Below, in pieces: positions 1-11,312 of a DNA stretch of 64,000 nt. The position numbers and the translations under genes were made by a program. Within the stretch, counting starts at the first letter, position 1. Every line of letters begins with the position of its first letter. Source of the DNA: Afipia carboxidovorans OM5. Lineage in GTDB: Bacteria; Pseudomonadota; Alphaproteobacteria; Rhizobiales; Xanthobacteraceae. The DNA is taken from positions 2,728,001 through 2,792,000 of the forward strand of contig NC_015684.1 of NCBI RefSeq assembly GCF_000218565.1, given 5' to 3'. The notes under the pieces are model-generated. The model had not been told where the DNA came from. It saw nothing but the letters and a program-made list of their open reading frames with translations, and did no database searches.

Positions 1-1026
1 ATAGACGCCGTCCCTGGTGATCTTGCCGAGTACCTGGCGGTCGGCCGAACACGAGACGCCGAGCCCGATCGGCAACGACGCGCCGTGGCGCGGCAGGCGG
101 ATCACCCGCACGTCGTGGCAGAAATATTTTCCGCCGAACTGCGCACCGACGCCCATCGACTGTGTCAGCTTCCAGATCTCCTGCTCCATCGCGAGATCGC
201 GGAAGGCATGCGCATCTTCGCTGCCGCTGGTCGGCAACACATCGAGGTAACGCGCGGAGGCAAGCTTCACCGTTTTCATGGTGAGTTCGGCCGAGGTACC
301 GCCGATGACGATCGCGAGGTGATACGGCGGGCACGCCGCGGTGCCGAGGGTGAGAATCTTTTCTTTCAGGAACGCCAGCATGCGGTCATGCGTCAGCAGC
401 GCCGGCGTGCCCTGAAACAGGAAGCTCTTGTTCGCCGAGCCGCCGCCCTTCGCCATAAACATGAACTTGTAGGCGTCCTCACCCTCCGCATAAATCTCGC
501 ACTGCGCAGGCATGTTGTTGCGGGTGTTCTTCTCCTCGAACATCGAGATCGGCGCGAGCTGCGAATAGCGCAGATTGCGCTTGAGGTAGGCGTCGCGCGC
601 GCCTTCCGAGAGCGCAGCCTCGTCGTCGCCCTCAGTGAAAACGCGCGAGCCCTTCTTGCCCATAATGATCGCGGTGCCGGTATCCTGACACATCGGCAGC
701 ACGCCACCGGCGGCGATGTTGGCGTTCTTGAGAAAATCAAAAGCTACGAACTTGTCGTTGTCGCTCGCCTCCGGGTCGTCGAGAATCTTGCGCAACTGCG
801 CCAGATGGCCCGGCCGCAGATAATGGTTGATATCGACGAACGCGGCTTCCGCGAGGGTCTTCAGCGCCTCCCGCGACACCACCAGCATCTCTTTGCCCAT
901 AACCGTCTCGACCCGCACACCGTCGGACGAAATCTTCTTGTACGGCGTCTCGTCCTTCCCCAATGGAAACAGCGGGGTATGCTTGTAGGGCGGCACGGTG
1001 ACCGGGGCAGCGAGAGGGGCGTTCAT
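1..1026 (-). CDS. fumA: Class I (iron-sulfur) fumarate hydratase, C-terminal part beyond window
   Basis: Fumarase catalyses reversible hydration of fumarate to L-malate in the TCA cycle; class I enzymes carry a 4Fe-4S cluster. The reading frame is open from an ATG at 1026 to the window edge, giving 342 residues of a family usually about 500-550 long, so the 3' end is missing. The three cluster cysteines of class I fumarases are visible in their usual contexts: CQDTGTA (Cys113), AACPPYH and SCSADRQ near the edge. [12 protein letters not shown] text (VIGGTSAE) and GGGSANKS are also family hallmarks. No other gene overlaps it in the same direction; a 160-bp gap separates it from the next gene, which points the other way. 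Identification is from motif recognition; the cluster type and reaction are established for the family. Confidence 0.92.
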   Translation of the reverse strand, partial: MNAPLAAPVTVPPYKHTPLFPLGKDETPYKKISSDGVRVETVMGKEMLVVSREALKTLAEAAFVDINHYLRPGHLAQLRKILDDPEASDNDKFVAFDFLKNANIAAGGVLPMCQDTGTAIIMGKKGSRVFTEGDDEAALSEGARDAYLKRNLRYSQLAPISMFEEKNTRNNMPAQCEIYAEGEDAYKFMFMAKGGGSANKSFLFQGTPALLTHDRMLAFLKEKILTLGTAACPPYHLAIVIGGTSAELTMKTVKLASARYLDVLPTSGSEDAHAFRDLAMEQEIWKLTQSMGVGAQFGGKYFCHDVRVIRLPRHGASLPIGLGVSCSADRQVLGKITRDGVY

Positions 1027-1186
1027 CTGAGCCTCACTGAAAAACGCAAGCGCGCGACAAATTTCGAAGAGTTCTAATCAGTTTTCATCGCCCCGGCAAA
1101 GGCATCCGAAAGTCTCCCGGCACGGGAAGCTCGCGCATTGAGGGCGGTCTCTTGCCCAAACCCCTCCCCCACGCTTCAATGCGGGT

Positions 1187-1657
1187 ATGAAACCCGTTCG
1201 ATGGACATCGCGCGTCACGGCCGCGGCGGCGCTTCTTGCTGCGCTTGGTGTCGCCACACCGGCCATGGCCGATCCGTGTGACGAACTCGCGCGTCAGCTT
1301 GCCGAGCAGATCGACGGCCTCAAGGTGGGTCAAGCACGCGGCGGTATCATCTACCTCGCACACCCGGCCGCCTCGGTCGTCTCGCTCGGCTGCCCCAGCC
1401 GCAACCGGCAGTCCGATTTCTATGCGGCGACACCGCAGAAGAAGCCGTCGACGGAATTCACTGCGCTGGTCGCGAGCGCCGTCGCGCAGATTTTTACGAT
1501 ACCCAAAAAAGACGCACTGCGCGGCGCCAAGCGCTGCCTCGATCGCATCGGCCTCATTCGCGGCAAGAACATCAAGACGCGCTATCGCAAGCTCGACATC
1601 CATTGCGCGCGCACCAAGACGGTGACGAACATCACCGTGTCGCGCGAGAAGGAATGA
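1187..1657 (+). CDS. Secreted protein of unknown function
   Basis: A 156-residue protein with a clear Sec signal peptide (basic start, hydrophobic stretch about residues 10-22, cleavage after AMA near residue 28). The mature part has three Cys residues (Cys31, Cys69, and Cys near 117 and 140 in RCLD and HCAR), suggesting disulfides in the periplasm, and ends in a basic tail. I do not recognise a family. It is monocistronic, divergent from the fumarase gene and convergent with the VOC gene that follows 44 bp later. The start is supported by the placement of the signal peptide; only a weak GGGT ribosome site precedes it. Confidence 0.7.
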   Translation: MKPVRWTSRVTAAAALLAALGVATPAMADPCDELARQLAEQIDGLKVGQARGGIIYLAHPAASVVSLGCPSRNRQSDFYAATPQKKPSTEFTALVASAVAQIFTIPKKDALRGAKRCLDRIGLIRGKNIKTRYRKLDIHCARTKTVTNITVSREKE

Positions 1658-1701
1658 TCAAGGGCGCTGGCGATGGACCGTCACCGGCAGTGACAGCGTC
1701 G

Positions 1702-2175
1702 CTAGCCCCGTCGCGCCTTCTCAATGGCTGCGACGTCGATCTTCGTCATGGTCATCATCACGTCGAACGCGCGCTTTGCTTCATCGCCGCCAACCGCCAA
1801 TGCCTCGCTCAGCACGCGCGGTGTGATCTGCCACGACACGCCCCATTTGTCCTTGCACCAGCCGCACGCACTCTCCTGACCACCATTGCCGACGATCGCG
1901 TTCCAGTAGCGGTCGGTCTCGGCCTGATCCTCGGTGGCGATCTGGAATGAGAAGGCCTCGTTATGCTTGAAAGCCGGGCCGCCGTTGAGGCCGAGGCAAG
2001 GGATGCCGGCCACCTTGAATTCGACGGTCAGCACGTCGCCCTTCTTGCCGGACGGATAATCACTGGGCGCGTGATGCACCGCCGTCACGGCGCTGTCGGG
2101 AAAGACCTCGGCATAAAAACGCGCGGCCGTTTCGGCGTCCTTGTCGTACCAGAGACAGATGGTGTTCTTCGCCAT
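1702..2175 (-). CDS. VOC-family (PhnB / 3-demethylubiquinone methyltransferase-like) protein
   Basis: A 157-residue glyoxalase/bleomycin-resistance fold protein. The N-terminus (ICLWYDKDAETAARFYAEVF) and the ESACGWCKDKWGVSWQITP stretch are typical of the PhnB-like VOC branch often annotated as 3-demethylubiquinone-9 3-methyltransferase domain; the actual substrate is unknown and methyltransferase activity should not be assumed. The start at 2175 is preferred over one 24 bases upstream because GAGGAA lies just ahead of it. It stands alone, with a strong terminator hairpin between it and the upstream gene on the same strand. Confidence 0.8.
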   Translation of the reverse strand: MAKNTICLWYDKDAETAARFYAEVFPDSAVTAVHHAPSDYPSGKKGDVLTVEFKVAGIPCLGLNGGPAFKHNEAFSFQIATEDQAETDRYWNAIVGNGGQESACGWCKDKWGVSWQITPRVLSEALAVGGDEAKRAFDVMMTMTKIDVAAIEKARRG

Positions 2176-2197
2176 TGAGAGTTCCTCATCCCTACAC

Positions 2198-2226
2198 AAA
2201 AGGCCGGGTTCACCGCCCGGCCTTTT
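2198..2226 (-). terminator. Rho-independent terminator of the small secreted-protein gene
   Basis: A perfect 11-bp inverted repeat (AAAAGGCCGGG / CCCGGCCTTTT) with a 7-nt loop lies 28 bp after the stop of the leftward gene at 2254-2616. It ends in a short U run on the minus strand. Confidence 0.8.
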
Positions 2227-2253
2227 CGCAAACGATCTAAATCCGTTCCTGTT

Positions 2254-2616
2254 TCAGGACGCCACGCAGCTTTTTACATAAAGGCGGCGCTGGCTCGGCA
2301 GCACATGGCGATCGATCGCCTGCCGCAGACAGTCGACCCGTGCTTCAGCGACGCAAAGCTGCATCCGGTCACGCGCCTCGCGCGGCCGGAGTTGCTTGTT
2401 CGAGGCAATCTTCTGACGGCACGCTTCGCGCTTGCCGACGCGGACGGCAGGCTTGGTCGCCCTGGTCGTGCCGTCGTTCGGCGCGGCGTAAGCAAGTTTG
2501 GTCGGCGCCTGATCGGGTACCGAGGCCGTGTATTGAATCGGGGAGGTCTGGGCGAGCGCGGCATAAATCGAAACGGCGAGCAGCCCTGCATAGACCACAG
2601 GGGTGATGATGCGCAT
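2254..2616 (-). CDS. Small secreted protein of unknown function
   Basis: A 120-residue protein starting at ATG 2616, five bases after a GGAGG ribosome site; a TTG 15 bases upstream would also be in frame but is unlikely. A signal peptide covers about residues 1-23 (cleavage after ALA). The mature protein is basic and holds four cysteines (KREACRQK, QLCVAEA, DCLRQA, KSCVAS), consistent with two disulfides in the periplasm. I recognise no domain. It ends in a strong terminator and appears monocistronic. Confidence 0.7.
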   Translation of the reverse strand: MRIITPVVYAGLLAVSIYAALAQTSPIQYTASVPDQAPTKLAYAAPNDGTTRATKPAVRVGKREACRQKIASNKQLRPREARDRMQLCVAEARVDCLRQAIDRHVLPSQRRLYVKSCVAS

Positions 2617-2843
2617 GGGACCTCCGTTCAAAAGGGCCGCGTGAGCAGAGCACGCACTGGGTTGTCAGAATACATTCATCTGACATTCACAATGAGTCAG
2701 GAATGCGGCTATGGCAAGAGTTCCACAGCCTTCTCCCTGCTCACGTTTCAGTCAGAGCGTTTTCGAGCGAAGTGAAAACCGGTTCGCGTGGAGAAAACAC
2801 ATCGAACACAAGCTGGAGCTTTGCTTTTCCATCAAAAGCCAGT

Positions 2844-3248
2844 TCAGCCGTCACGGCCCGCATATTGCGCGTCGGTGACTTTCTCGAGCCACTCGGCGGC
2901 GACGCCGTTCTGCATCTCCTGCATCGCGAGATGAACCATGCCGGTGGTCGGCGATGCGCCGTGCCAATGCTTTTCGCCTGGCGGAATCCAGACCACATCG
3001 CCGGGCTTCATGGTGCGGACACGATCACCTTCACACTGGATCAGTCCGCAGCCCGACAGGATATAGAGCGTCTGCCCAAGCGGATGAGTATGCCATGCCG
3101 TGCGCGCGCCGGGCTCGAAGCTCACCCGCGCCACCTGCAGCCGCGCGGGCGCTGGTGCCTCGATCACTGGATCGAGCCAGACTGTGCCGGTGAAATAGTC
3201 CTCCGGCGGGCGCCGCGACGTCAAATCTCCGGGATGCGTGATCTTCAT
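2844..3248 (-). CDS. Mono-cupin protein, (R)-mandelonitrile lyase-like
   Basis: A 134-residue single-domain cupin. WHTHPLGQT (His53, His55, Gln59) and GEKHWHG (His94) reproduce, at the same residue numbers as I recall, the manganese ligands of the cupin hydroxynitrile lyase of Granulicella; the FTGTVWLDP and ARTAWHTHPLG segments also match that group. Most such bacterial proteins have no proven natural role, so the lyase name describes homology rather than known function. The start at 3248 follows an AGGAG ribosome site; the frame stays open upstream into the GST region but that part reads as a shadow. The gene is in the same orientation as the GST gene 50 bp upstream and may be co-transcribed with it. 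Confidence 0.82.
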   Translation of the reverse strand: MKITHPGDLTSRRPPEDYFTGTVWLDPVIEAPAPARLQVARVSFEPGARTAWHTHPLGQTLYILSGCGLIQCEGDRVRTMKPGDVVWIPPGEKHWHGASPTTGMVHLAMQEMQNGVAAEWLEKVTDAQYAGRDG

Positions 3249-3297
3249 GCGAACCAACTCCTGTGAGGGCATTTGACAGCCTCGCACGCCGTGCAGG

Positions 3298-4008
3298 CTA
3301 TTCGTCGAGCGCCGCATAGTGGCGGAAAACGCCGTCGGTGTTGAAGGGAATCCGCCGGCCGCTTTGTGCATAAGCAGCGATGTTGGGCCGCGATGCAACA
3401 CGCGCGTGCAGCGCAACGATGCGGGGGATTTTCCGCTCGAACCGCGCCATCCGCTTCGGGAACGCATAGCGCAAGCCTTCGACGATCTGAAACAGCGAGA
3501 GATCGACATAGTTCGCGCGTCGGCCATCGAGATAAGGCCCGTTGCCTCGTGCAGCGAGCGTTTCAAAATAGCCCAGGAATTTCGGCACGCGCGCTTTCCA
3601 GAACTCCTCCGTGCGCCGTTTCGCCTGCGGGCGCTGGTCCTCGTAATAGAACGTCGGCCCGAGCGGGTGATGGGTGTCGTGAATCTCGACCACAAAATCC
3701 GCGATGGTGAGTTGCAACTGGTGGAGCCGTAGCCGCCCCGCCTCCGATTTCGGTGCAAGGCCAAGCCGCGGCCCGAGATAGAACAGGATGTTCGCGACCT
3801 GCGCGATGACAAGCTTGTTCGCTTTGAGAAACGGTGGCGCGAACGGCGGCGGACCGAGCCGCCGGTTCGCCATCATCGCCATCATCCGCCGCTCACCGCC
3901 CTTGCGCCGCGCGACATCGACGTAATCCGCCCCCGCATCTTCCAGCGCGAGACGCACGTATTCGCCGCGCCCCTGAATGGTCGGCCAGTAAAACAGTTCA
4001 TAGCGCAT
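3298..4008 (-). CDS. Glutathione S-transferase family protein
   Basis: A 236-residue protein with an N-terminal thioredoxin-like half beginning RYELFYWPTIQGRGEYVRLAL, characteristic of sigma/alpha-like GSTs, and an all-helical C-terminal half (LSLFQIVEGLRYAFPKRM). GSTs conjugate glutathione to electrophiles or act as glutathione peroxidases/isomerases; substrate unknown. The usual Glu-Ser pair that holds the glutathione gamma-Glu is replaced by Gln-Val here (IAQVANILFYLG), which makes catalytic competence uncertain. Start at 4008 has GGAGC upstream; an in-frame codon 54 bases earlier would add a non-homologous leader. It follows the Tim44 gene after a strong terminator and precedes the cupin gene. 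Confidence 0.82.
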   Translation of the reverse strand: MRYELFYWPTIQGRGEYVRLALEDAGADYVDVARRKGGERRMMAMMANRRLGPPPFAPPFLKANKLVIAQVANILFYLGPRLGLAPKSEAGRLRLHQLQLTIADFVVEIHDTHHPLGPTFYYEDQRPQAKRRTEEFWKARVPKFLGYFETLAARGNGPYLDGRRANYVDLSLFQIVEGLRYAFPKRMARFERKIPRIVALHARVASRPNIAAYAQSGRRIPFNTDGVFRHYAALDE

Positions 4009-4095
4009 CGGCTCCGCTCCGGTTCCAACCAACAACGGAGACAGCGCGGGAATGTTTCGCAACGTGCGGCCGCAACGAAGCTACCGCCCAACAAA

Positions 4096-4123
4096 AAAGA
4101 CGCCGCGCGAACGCGGCGTCTTT
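4096..4123 (-). terminator. Terminator of the Tim44-domain gene
   Basis: A 12-bp perfect stem (AAAGACGCCGCG and its complement) capped on the minus strand by a TTCG tetraloop and followed by TTTTTT lies 22 bp past the stop of the leftward gene at 4146-5108. It is a textbook intrinsic terminator. Confidence 0.92.
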
Positions 4124-4145
4124 CATTTCTGCAATACTGAAAAGC

Positions 4146-5108
4146 TCAGCTTGTCTGCTGGATCGCTGACAGCTCCCAATCGGTGTCGGGGCGCCGTGCG
4201 AAGGTCCAGATTTCGGTGACCTCCTCCGGCGTATCGCTGCCCTCGACGACGCGGCCGCTGGCGCGGTCGATCGTCTTGTCGACCAGCGAGAACCGCATGG
4301 CGACGGTTGCGTAATCGGTCGGGCCCTCGCGCCAAGCTTCAGCCAGGTCGCCCTGCAGAAGCTTGACGTCCGAGACCTTGTTGACGACGCCGCGCGCAGC
4401 GTTATCCGCGAGATCCTGCGAGAGATACGACGCCATTTCCGGAGTTGCGATCGTCTGCAGTGCAGCCGTATCCTCGTTCGACCAGGCCGCCTGCACTTCG
4501 CTGAGACGGCGCTCGAAGGCCTCATAGTCGGCCGGAGTGATCTCCAGCGGCGGAGCATTGCGGCCCGCGCCGAAACCGAAGCCAGTGCGCGCATAGTTCT
4601 GTGCCTGCCCCGGATTCGCCTGCGGAGGCGCGTTGTCGGCATAAGCGGGCGCGTTGCGGCGAGCCCACCACGACATCGCAAGCCGCACCAGGAAGAACAC
4701 CAGCGCGAGTTGAACGATCAGGCCGAGCACCGAGGCGAGGCCGCCAAGGCCGCCGAACAGGCCGTTGCCGAACAGCATGCCGAGAAGGCCGGCGCCGAGG
4801 AAGCCCGCGGCGAGACCGCCGAGCAGACCCGGACGATTCAGAAGGCCAGGCTTCGCGGCGTTCGCTGCCGGATTGGCGGCGGGAGTCGCGGTGCGGGGGG
4901 TCATGGTCCGCTGCATCGGCGCGGCTGCGTTCGGCGCGGTCGGCGTTGCCGGCGGCGCCACATTCGTGCGCATGCCACGCGAGCCGGAACTGAAGCCGCG
5001 GCCGCCACGGGCGTCGGCGCTCGAGATCGTCGCCGCGAGCGGCACCGCCACGGTCAGAACAATAGCAAGGGTCTTGAGAAAGGCGCGGGCGCGCGACGAC
5101 ACGTTCAT
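4146..5108 (-). CDS. Tim44-like domain membrane protein
   Basis: A 320-residue protein: signal peptide or first membrane anchor (about 8-30), an Ala/Pro/Arg-rich low-complexity stretch, a Gly/Leu-rich hydrophobic region (about 100-150, GLLGGLAAGFLGAGLLGMLFGNG then LIVQLALVFFLVRLAM) and a C-terminal Tim44 domain (about 185-320, ITPADYEAFERRLSEVQAAW onward). Bacterial Tim44-like proteins are widespread in alphaproteobacteria; their role is poorly defined, probably at the inner membrane. The start at 5108 has AAGGAG nine bases upstream. It lies just downstream of cckA on the same strand but 127 bp separate them. Confidence 0.85.
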   Translation of the reverse strand: MNVSSRARAFLKTLAIVLTVAVPLAATISSADARGGRGFSSGSRGMRTNVAPPATPTAPNAAAPMQRTMTPRTATPAANPAANAAKPGLLNRPGLLGGLAAGFLGAGLLGMLFGNGLFGGLGGLASVLGLIVQLALVFFLVRLAMSWWARRNAPAYADNAPPQANPGQAQNYARTGFGFGAGRNAPPLEITPADYEAFERRLSEVQAAWSNEDTAALQTIATPEMASYLSQDLADNAARGVVNKVSDVKLLQGDLAEAWREGPTDYATVAMRFSLVDKTIDRASGRVVEGSDTPEEVTEIWTFARRPDTDWELSAIQQTS

Positions 5109-5235
5109 GAACACTCCTTCCGCCCCCGCCATGGGAGCGCCCCCACAAAATGGGGAATTTGCGAAAAAAGGAAAGATCGGAGCGCCAATCATGCCTGCGT
5201 CGGTGCGTCGCGGTTGACCCAGATGAGCAGACTGC

Positions 5236-7776
<2,541 letters not shown>

Positions 7777-7943
7777 GGGGTGCCGCCAAAGCGGGTTGAA
7801 ACGGGTTGCGACACGAAATGCCTTGTTCCAAAGCGATCCGGTCCGACGCCACGTCCATGGCGCAAGGCGAGGAAAACCGGCGAAGGACGAGCCCTCAGTG
7901 CCTGAATCGGGGTCTCTAATGCAAGCGCCACGTCCGCCGATCC

Positions 7944-9011
7944 TCAGTTCCGCCGCAGGTTTCGCTTCAGCCGCATGACGTAGCCGATGACCTCGGCGAC
8001 CGCGTGGTAGTGTTCCACCGGAATTTCGTCGTCGATCTCCACCGAAGCATGCAGCGCACGCGCGAGCGGCACGTTCTCCACGATCGGCACATCGTGGGCC
8101 GTCGCCACTTCGCGGATCTTGAAGGCGATGAGATCGACGCCCTTGGCGACGCAGATCGGTGCCGGCATGCCGCGCTCGTATCGCAGCGCCACCGCGTAGT
8201 GGGTCGGGTTGGTGATGACGACGGAGGCTGTCGGCACCGCGGCCATCATCCGCTTGCGCACCCGCGCCATGCGTAGTGCGCGAATCCGGCCCTTGATCTG
8301 CGGGTCGCCTTCGGACTGCTTGTATTCGTCCTTCACTTCCTGAAGCGACATTTTCTGCCGCTCGAACCAGCTCCGATACTGGAACAGGTAATCGAGCGCC
8401 GCGACCAGCGCGAGCATCGCGACCACCGTGCCCATCAGCTTCAGCGCCATCGAGCGCGTGAGGTCGAGCATCAGGCTCGGATCGAGTCGCACCATGGCGT
8501 CGGCGCGCTCATGCTCGGGCCACATCACCACCGCCATCACCACGCCGATAGTGATGACCTTGAACAGGCCCTTGGCGAAATTCGCAGCTGCCTGCTTGCC
8601 GAACAGCCGCTTCGCGCCCGCCAGCGGCGAGAGTTTGCTCCACTTCGGCGTGATCGGATCGGTCGACCACACCGGACGATGCTGGACGAGATGGCTCGCA
8701 ATCGCTGCGATCACCAACAGGAGAAACGGCAGGCCGAGCGCGACGAGCAGCATAATTTCTAGCCGAGCGGCAAGCTGCAGAAGGCTCGCGCCATCGACCC
8801 GCATCTCACCCGCATGCTGCAGAAGGTTCTTCAGCGGCACGGTGATGCTCGACGCGACGGAGTCCGAGAACGACGACATCACGAAGGTCGCGCCCGCGAC
8901 CATGAACCAGGTGTTGACCTCGATACTTTTGGCGACGTCGCCGCGTTTGTGCGCTTCTTCGAGGCGTTTGGCGGTCGGGTCTTGTGTTTTATCGTCGCTG
9001 TCCTCGGCCAC
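7944..9011 (-). CDS. flhB: Flagellar type III export switch protein FlhB
   Basis: FlhB is an inner-membrane component of the flagellar type III export gate; autocleavage within its cytoplasmic tail switches substrate class from rod/hook to filament. The 355-residue product has the typical start (EDSDDKTQDPTAKRLEEAHKRGDVAKS), four hydrophobic segments, and the autocleavage site NPTH at residues 268-271 followed by YAVALRYE. The tail is short, ending soon after the cleaved domain. It begins three bases after fliR stops, so it is the last export gene of the leftward flgB-flgC-fliE-fliQ-fliR-flhB cluster. Confidence 0.96.
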   Translation of the reverse strand: MAEDSDDKTQDPTAKRLEEAHKRGDVAKSIEVNTWFMVAGATFVMSSFSDSVASSITVPLKNLLQHAGEMRVDGASLLQLAARLEIMLLVALGLPFLLLVIAAIASHLVQHRPVWSTDPITPKWSKLSPLAGAKRLFGKQAAANFAKGLFKVITIGVVMAVVMWPEHERADAMVRLDPSLMLDLTRSMALKLMGTVVAMLALVAALDYLFQYRSWFERQKMSLQEVKDEYKQSEGDPQIKGRIRALRMARVRKRMMAAVPTASVVITNPTHYAVALRYERGMPAPICVAKGVDLIAFKIREVATAHDVPIVENVPLARALHASVEIDDEIPVEHYHAVAEVIGYVMRLKRNLRRN

Positions 9012-9014
9012 GGA

Positions 9015-9791
9015 CTACCCTCCGCTCACCGGCGCGAGCTGATGCAGCACGCCGCCGAAGTAATCGAGGAAGGTGCCCATCAGCGCGACGAGAACGATGC
9101 CGAGCAGCAGGAAGCCAGCGAGGATCGAAAGCGGCACGCCGACGAAATAGACCTGCATCTGCGGCATCATTCGCGCGAGCAGGCCAAGGCCTAAGTTGAA
9201 GATGAGGCCGAATATGATGAACGGCGCGGCAAGCTGCACACCGATGGTGAAGGCCATCGTGAACGCCTTGGTCGCAAGCGCCGCGACATCGCCGCTCGGC
9301 ATCAGTTCACCCGGCTGAAACAGCGTGTAACTGTCGTTCAGCGCGGCGATAACGAGATAGTGCGTATCGGTCGCAAAGATCAGCGTCAGACCGAGGATGG
9401 TGAGGAAGTTCGCGAGAATCACCGATTGCTGATCCTGAGTCGGATCAACCGCGGTGACGAAGCCGAGCCCGATCTGCTGGGCGATGATCGAGCCCGCGAC
9501 CGACAGCGCCGCGAGCGTGAAACGTGCAGTCGCGCCGAGCACGACGCCGATGATGATCTCGTGGACCATCAGGATCATCACGGCATTTATCGAGGTGAGA
9601 TCGACGTGATAGGCCGCGCGGTGCAGCGGCAGCAGTATCATCGCAAGTAGAAGCGCAATGCCGAGACGCAGACGGACCGGGACATTGGCCTCGCCGAAGC
9701 CCGGCAACAGCATCATCATCGCCCCGACACGGGCGAAGACCAGCATGAAGGTTGCGGCCAGTACCGGCAGGAATGAGATGTCGATGCGCAT
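9015..9791 (-). CDS. fliR: Flagellar export gate protein FliR
   Basis: A 258-residue polytopic membrane protein of normal FliR length with about six hydrophobic segments; LPGFGEANVPVRLRLGIALLLAMILLP and the IIGLIFNLGLGLLARMMPQMQVYF-type stretch near residues 200-225 are diagnostic. FliR forms the export-gate complex with FliP, FliQ and FlhB in the basal-body centre. It lies 19 bp after fliQ and 3 bp before flhB in the leftward operon. The start at ATG 9791 gives the usual MRIDISFLP beginning. Confidence 0.95.
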   Translation of the reverse strand: MRIDISFLPVLAATFMLVFARVGAMMMLLPGFGEANVPVRLRLGIALLLAMILLPLHRAAYHVDLTSINAVMILMVHEIIIGVVLGATARFTLAALSVAGSIIAQQIGLGFVTAVDPTQDQQSVILANFLTILGLTLIFATDTHYLVIAALNDSYTLFQPGELMPSGDVAALATKAFTMAFTIGVQLAAPFIIFGLIFNLGLGLLARMMPQMQVYFVGVPLSILAGFLLLGIVLVALMGTFLDYFGGVLHQLAPVSGG

Positions 9792-9810
9792 GACCGCTGC
9801 ATAGTCTGTC

Positions 9811-10074
9811 TTATCCGCCGATGATTCGCGACGAAATCCGCATCATCTGGCCGTGCATCGCATCGGCCATGAACGGCAGCGCGATCAAAAGCGTGAGGAA
9901 CACCGCGAGGATTTTTGGCACGAAGACCAGCGTCTGCTCCTGAATTTGCGTGAGTGCCTGCACGAGCGAAATCGCGACACCGACGATGAGGCCGACGAGC
10001 AGCACCGGCGCCGCGACCAGCACCATGGTCCAGATCGCATCGCGGGCGACTTCGAGGACTTCCAGACCGTTCAT
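9811..10074 (-). CDS. fliQ: Flagellar export gate protein FliQ
   Basis: An 87-residue protein with two membrane helices (about 14-40 and 50-75) and the family signature VGLIVGVAISLVQALTQIQEQTL; length equals typical FliQ. It assembles with FliP and FliR in the export-gate core. It is 39 bp downstream of fliE and 19 bp upstream of fliR. Confidence 0.96.
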   Translation of the reverse strand: MNGLEVLEVARDAIWTMVLVAAPVLLVGLIVGVAISLVQALTQIQEQTLVFVPKILAVFLTLLIALPFMADAMHGQMMRISSRIIGG

Positions 10075-10113
10075 GACCGTATTCCTTTTGCGGGCAAGCC
10101 GACGTGCCGATCG

Positions 10114-10440
10114 TCAGATCGGCATCCTCATGATGTCTTCGTAGGCCTGGATGACCTTGTCGCGCACCGAGACGAGGGTCGAGACGGCGACGTCGGTTTC
10201 GGCCACCGCCGTCACCACGTCCATCACGTTCGCCTTGCCGGAGGCCATCGCAACGGCCTGCGCGTCGGACTTGTGGCCGGTCTCGAGCACGCCGTTCATC
10301 GCCTCCTTGAGGAGCGCGTTGAACGATGGGCCGGTGCTGCCGGCGGCGGCGGTCTTGCCTGCCCCGCCCGCCCCCGCGGCGGATTCCATGATGCGCGAGA
10401 GGCTTGCGTAAGCGTTGGCGGCGACTGAAGGCGTTGCCAT
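10114..10440 (-). CDS. fliE: Flagellar hook-basal body protein FliE
   Basis: A 108-residue protein with the FliE C-terminal pattern (AVAETDVAVSTLVSVRDKVIQAYEDIMRMPI) and the preceding NALLKEAMNGV helix. FliE joins the MS ring to the proximal rod and is an early export substrate. The N-terminal third is Ala/Gly-rich and poorly conserved, as usual. It follows flgC after 17 bp in the leftward operon. Confidence 0.95.
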   Translation of the reverse strand: MATPSVAANAYASLSRIMESAAGAGGAGKTAAAGSTGPSFNALLKEAMNGVLETGHKSDAQAVAMASGKANVMDVVTAVAETDVAVSTLVSVRDKVIQAYEDIMRMPI

Positions 10441-10457
10441 GGGTCAATCTCTCCCGA

Positions 10458-10883
10458 TCAGGCCTTGAGAATGTCGAGGGTGCGCTGGATCATCCGGCGC
10501 GTCGCGCTGATGATGTTGAGGTTCGCCTCGTAGGATCGCTGCGCCTCGCGCATGTCGGTCATTTCCACGAGCGAGTTGACGTTCGGATATTTGACGTTGC
10601 CGTTCGCATCCGCCGCCGGGTTGCCCGGCTCGTGCTTGATGCGGAAGCTCGAGGCGGTGTCGGTCTTGATCCGGCCGAGCGAGACTACCTGCGCGTCGAG
10701 CGAGCGGTCGAGCGCGGAGACGAATGTCGGCACCTTGCGCCGGTAAGGGTCGCCCCCGGCCGTGCCCGCCGTCGAATCGGCGTTGGCGATATTTTCCGAG
10801 ATCACCCGCATCCGCCCCGCCTGCGCGCGCAAGCCGGAGGTTGCGATGCTCATCGATTTGAGGAAGTCCATGCTGGCCGACAC
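10458..10883 (-). CDS. flgC: Flagellar proximal rod protein FlgC
   Basis: A 141-residue rod protein with the N-terminal ATSGLRAQAGRMRVISENIANADST motif of rod/hook/ring axial proteins and the C-terminal MREAQRSYEANLNIISATRRMIQRTLDILKA. The start codon is GTG at 10883, six bases after GGGAGA; the in-frame ATG at 10871 (MDFLKS) is a possible alternative. FlgC builds the proximal rod with FlgB, FlgF and FliE. It lies 30 bp after flgB. Confidence 0.95.
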   Translation of the reverse strand: MSASMDFLKSMSIATSGLRAQAGRMRVISENIANADSTAGTAGGDPYRRKVPTFVSALDRSLDAQVVSLGRIKTDTASSFRIKHEPGNPAADANGNVKYPNVNSLVEMTDMREAQRSYEANLNIISATRRMIQRTLDILKA

Positions 10884-10913
10884 GATGTCTCTCCCTGCCC
10901 TGAAGGCCGCGCC

Positions 10914-11312
10914 TCAGCGCTTGCCAATCGCCGTTTTGATAAGATCGAGGCTCTTGCTGTAGAGCGAGGCGGCTGCGGCATAGTCCATCTGGTTCGAGGC
11001 CACCTTGAGCATCTCGTCCTCGATATTGACGGCGTTGCCTGCGGGCCGCGTCTCGTAGCCGCCATTGGTGTGCGAGCCGAACGCTTCGCTCACCCCGGCC
11101 GCCTGAATGTGGTTTGCGCTGGTGCGCACCATCGAGAGTTCGCGCATGCCGCTGATGCCGGTCTTGTCGAAGGTCGGCTCAACGAGTTCGCGCGGGCGGA
11201 AGTTCGGCGTATCGGAGTTCGAGACGTTTTCGGCGAGGATGCGCTGGCGCTCCTGATGCCATTGCATCTTGGTCCGCAGCATCGACAGCATCGGAAGATC
11301 GGTGATCGCCAT
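10914..11312 (-). CDS. flgB: Flagellar proximal rod protein FlgB
   Basis: A 132-residue proximal-rod protein; the motif RQRILAENVSNSDTPNFRPREL near residues 22-45 is the FlgB form of the rod signature. It is the first gene of the leftward operon flgB-flgC-fliE-fliQ-fliR-flhB. A perfect CtrA-type box lies 67 bp upstream, consistent with class II expression in the Caulobacter-type hierarchy. Confidence 0.95.
   Translation of the reverse strand: MAITDLPMLSMLRTKMQWHQERQRILAENVSNSDTPNFRPRELVEPTFDKTGISGMRELSMVRTSANHIQAAGVSEAFGSHTNGGYETRPAGNAVNIEDEMLKVASNQMDYAAAASLYSKSLDLIKTAIGKR

Noticed and set aside
85..1077. Long open frame on the plus strand opposite the fumarase gene
   Set aside because: Composition (Arg/His-rich, no motif) is that of an antisense shadow; the minus strand carries a clear class I fumarase with cluster cysteines.
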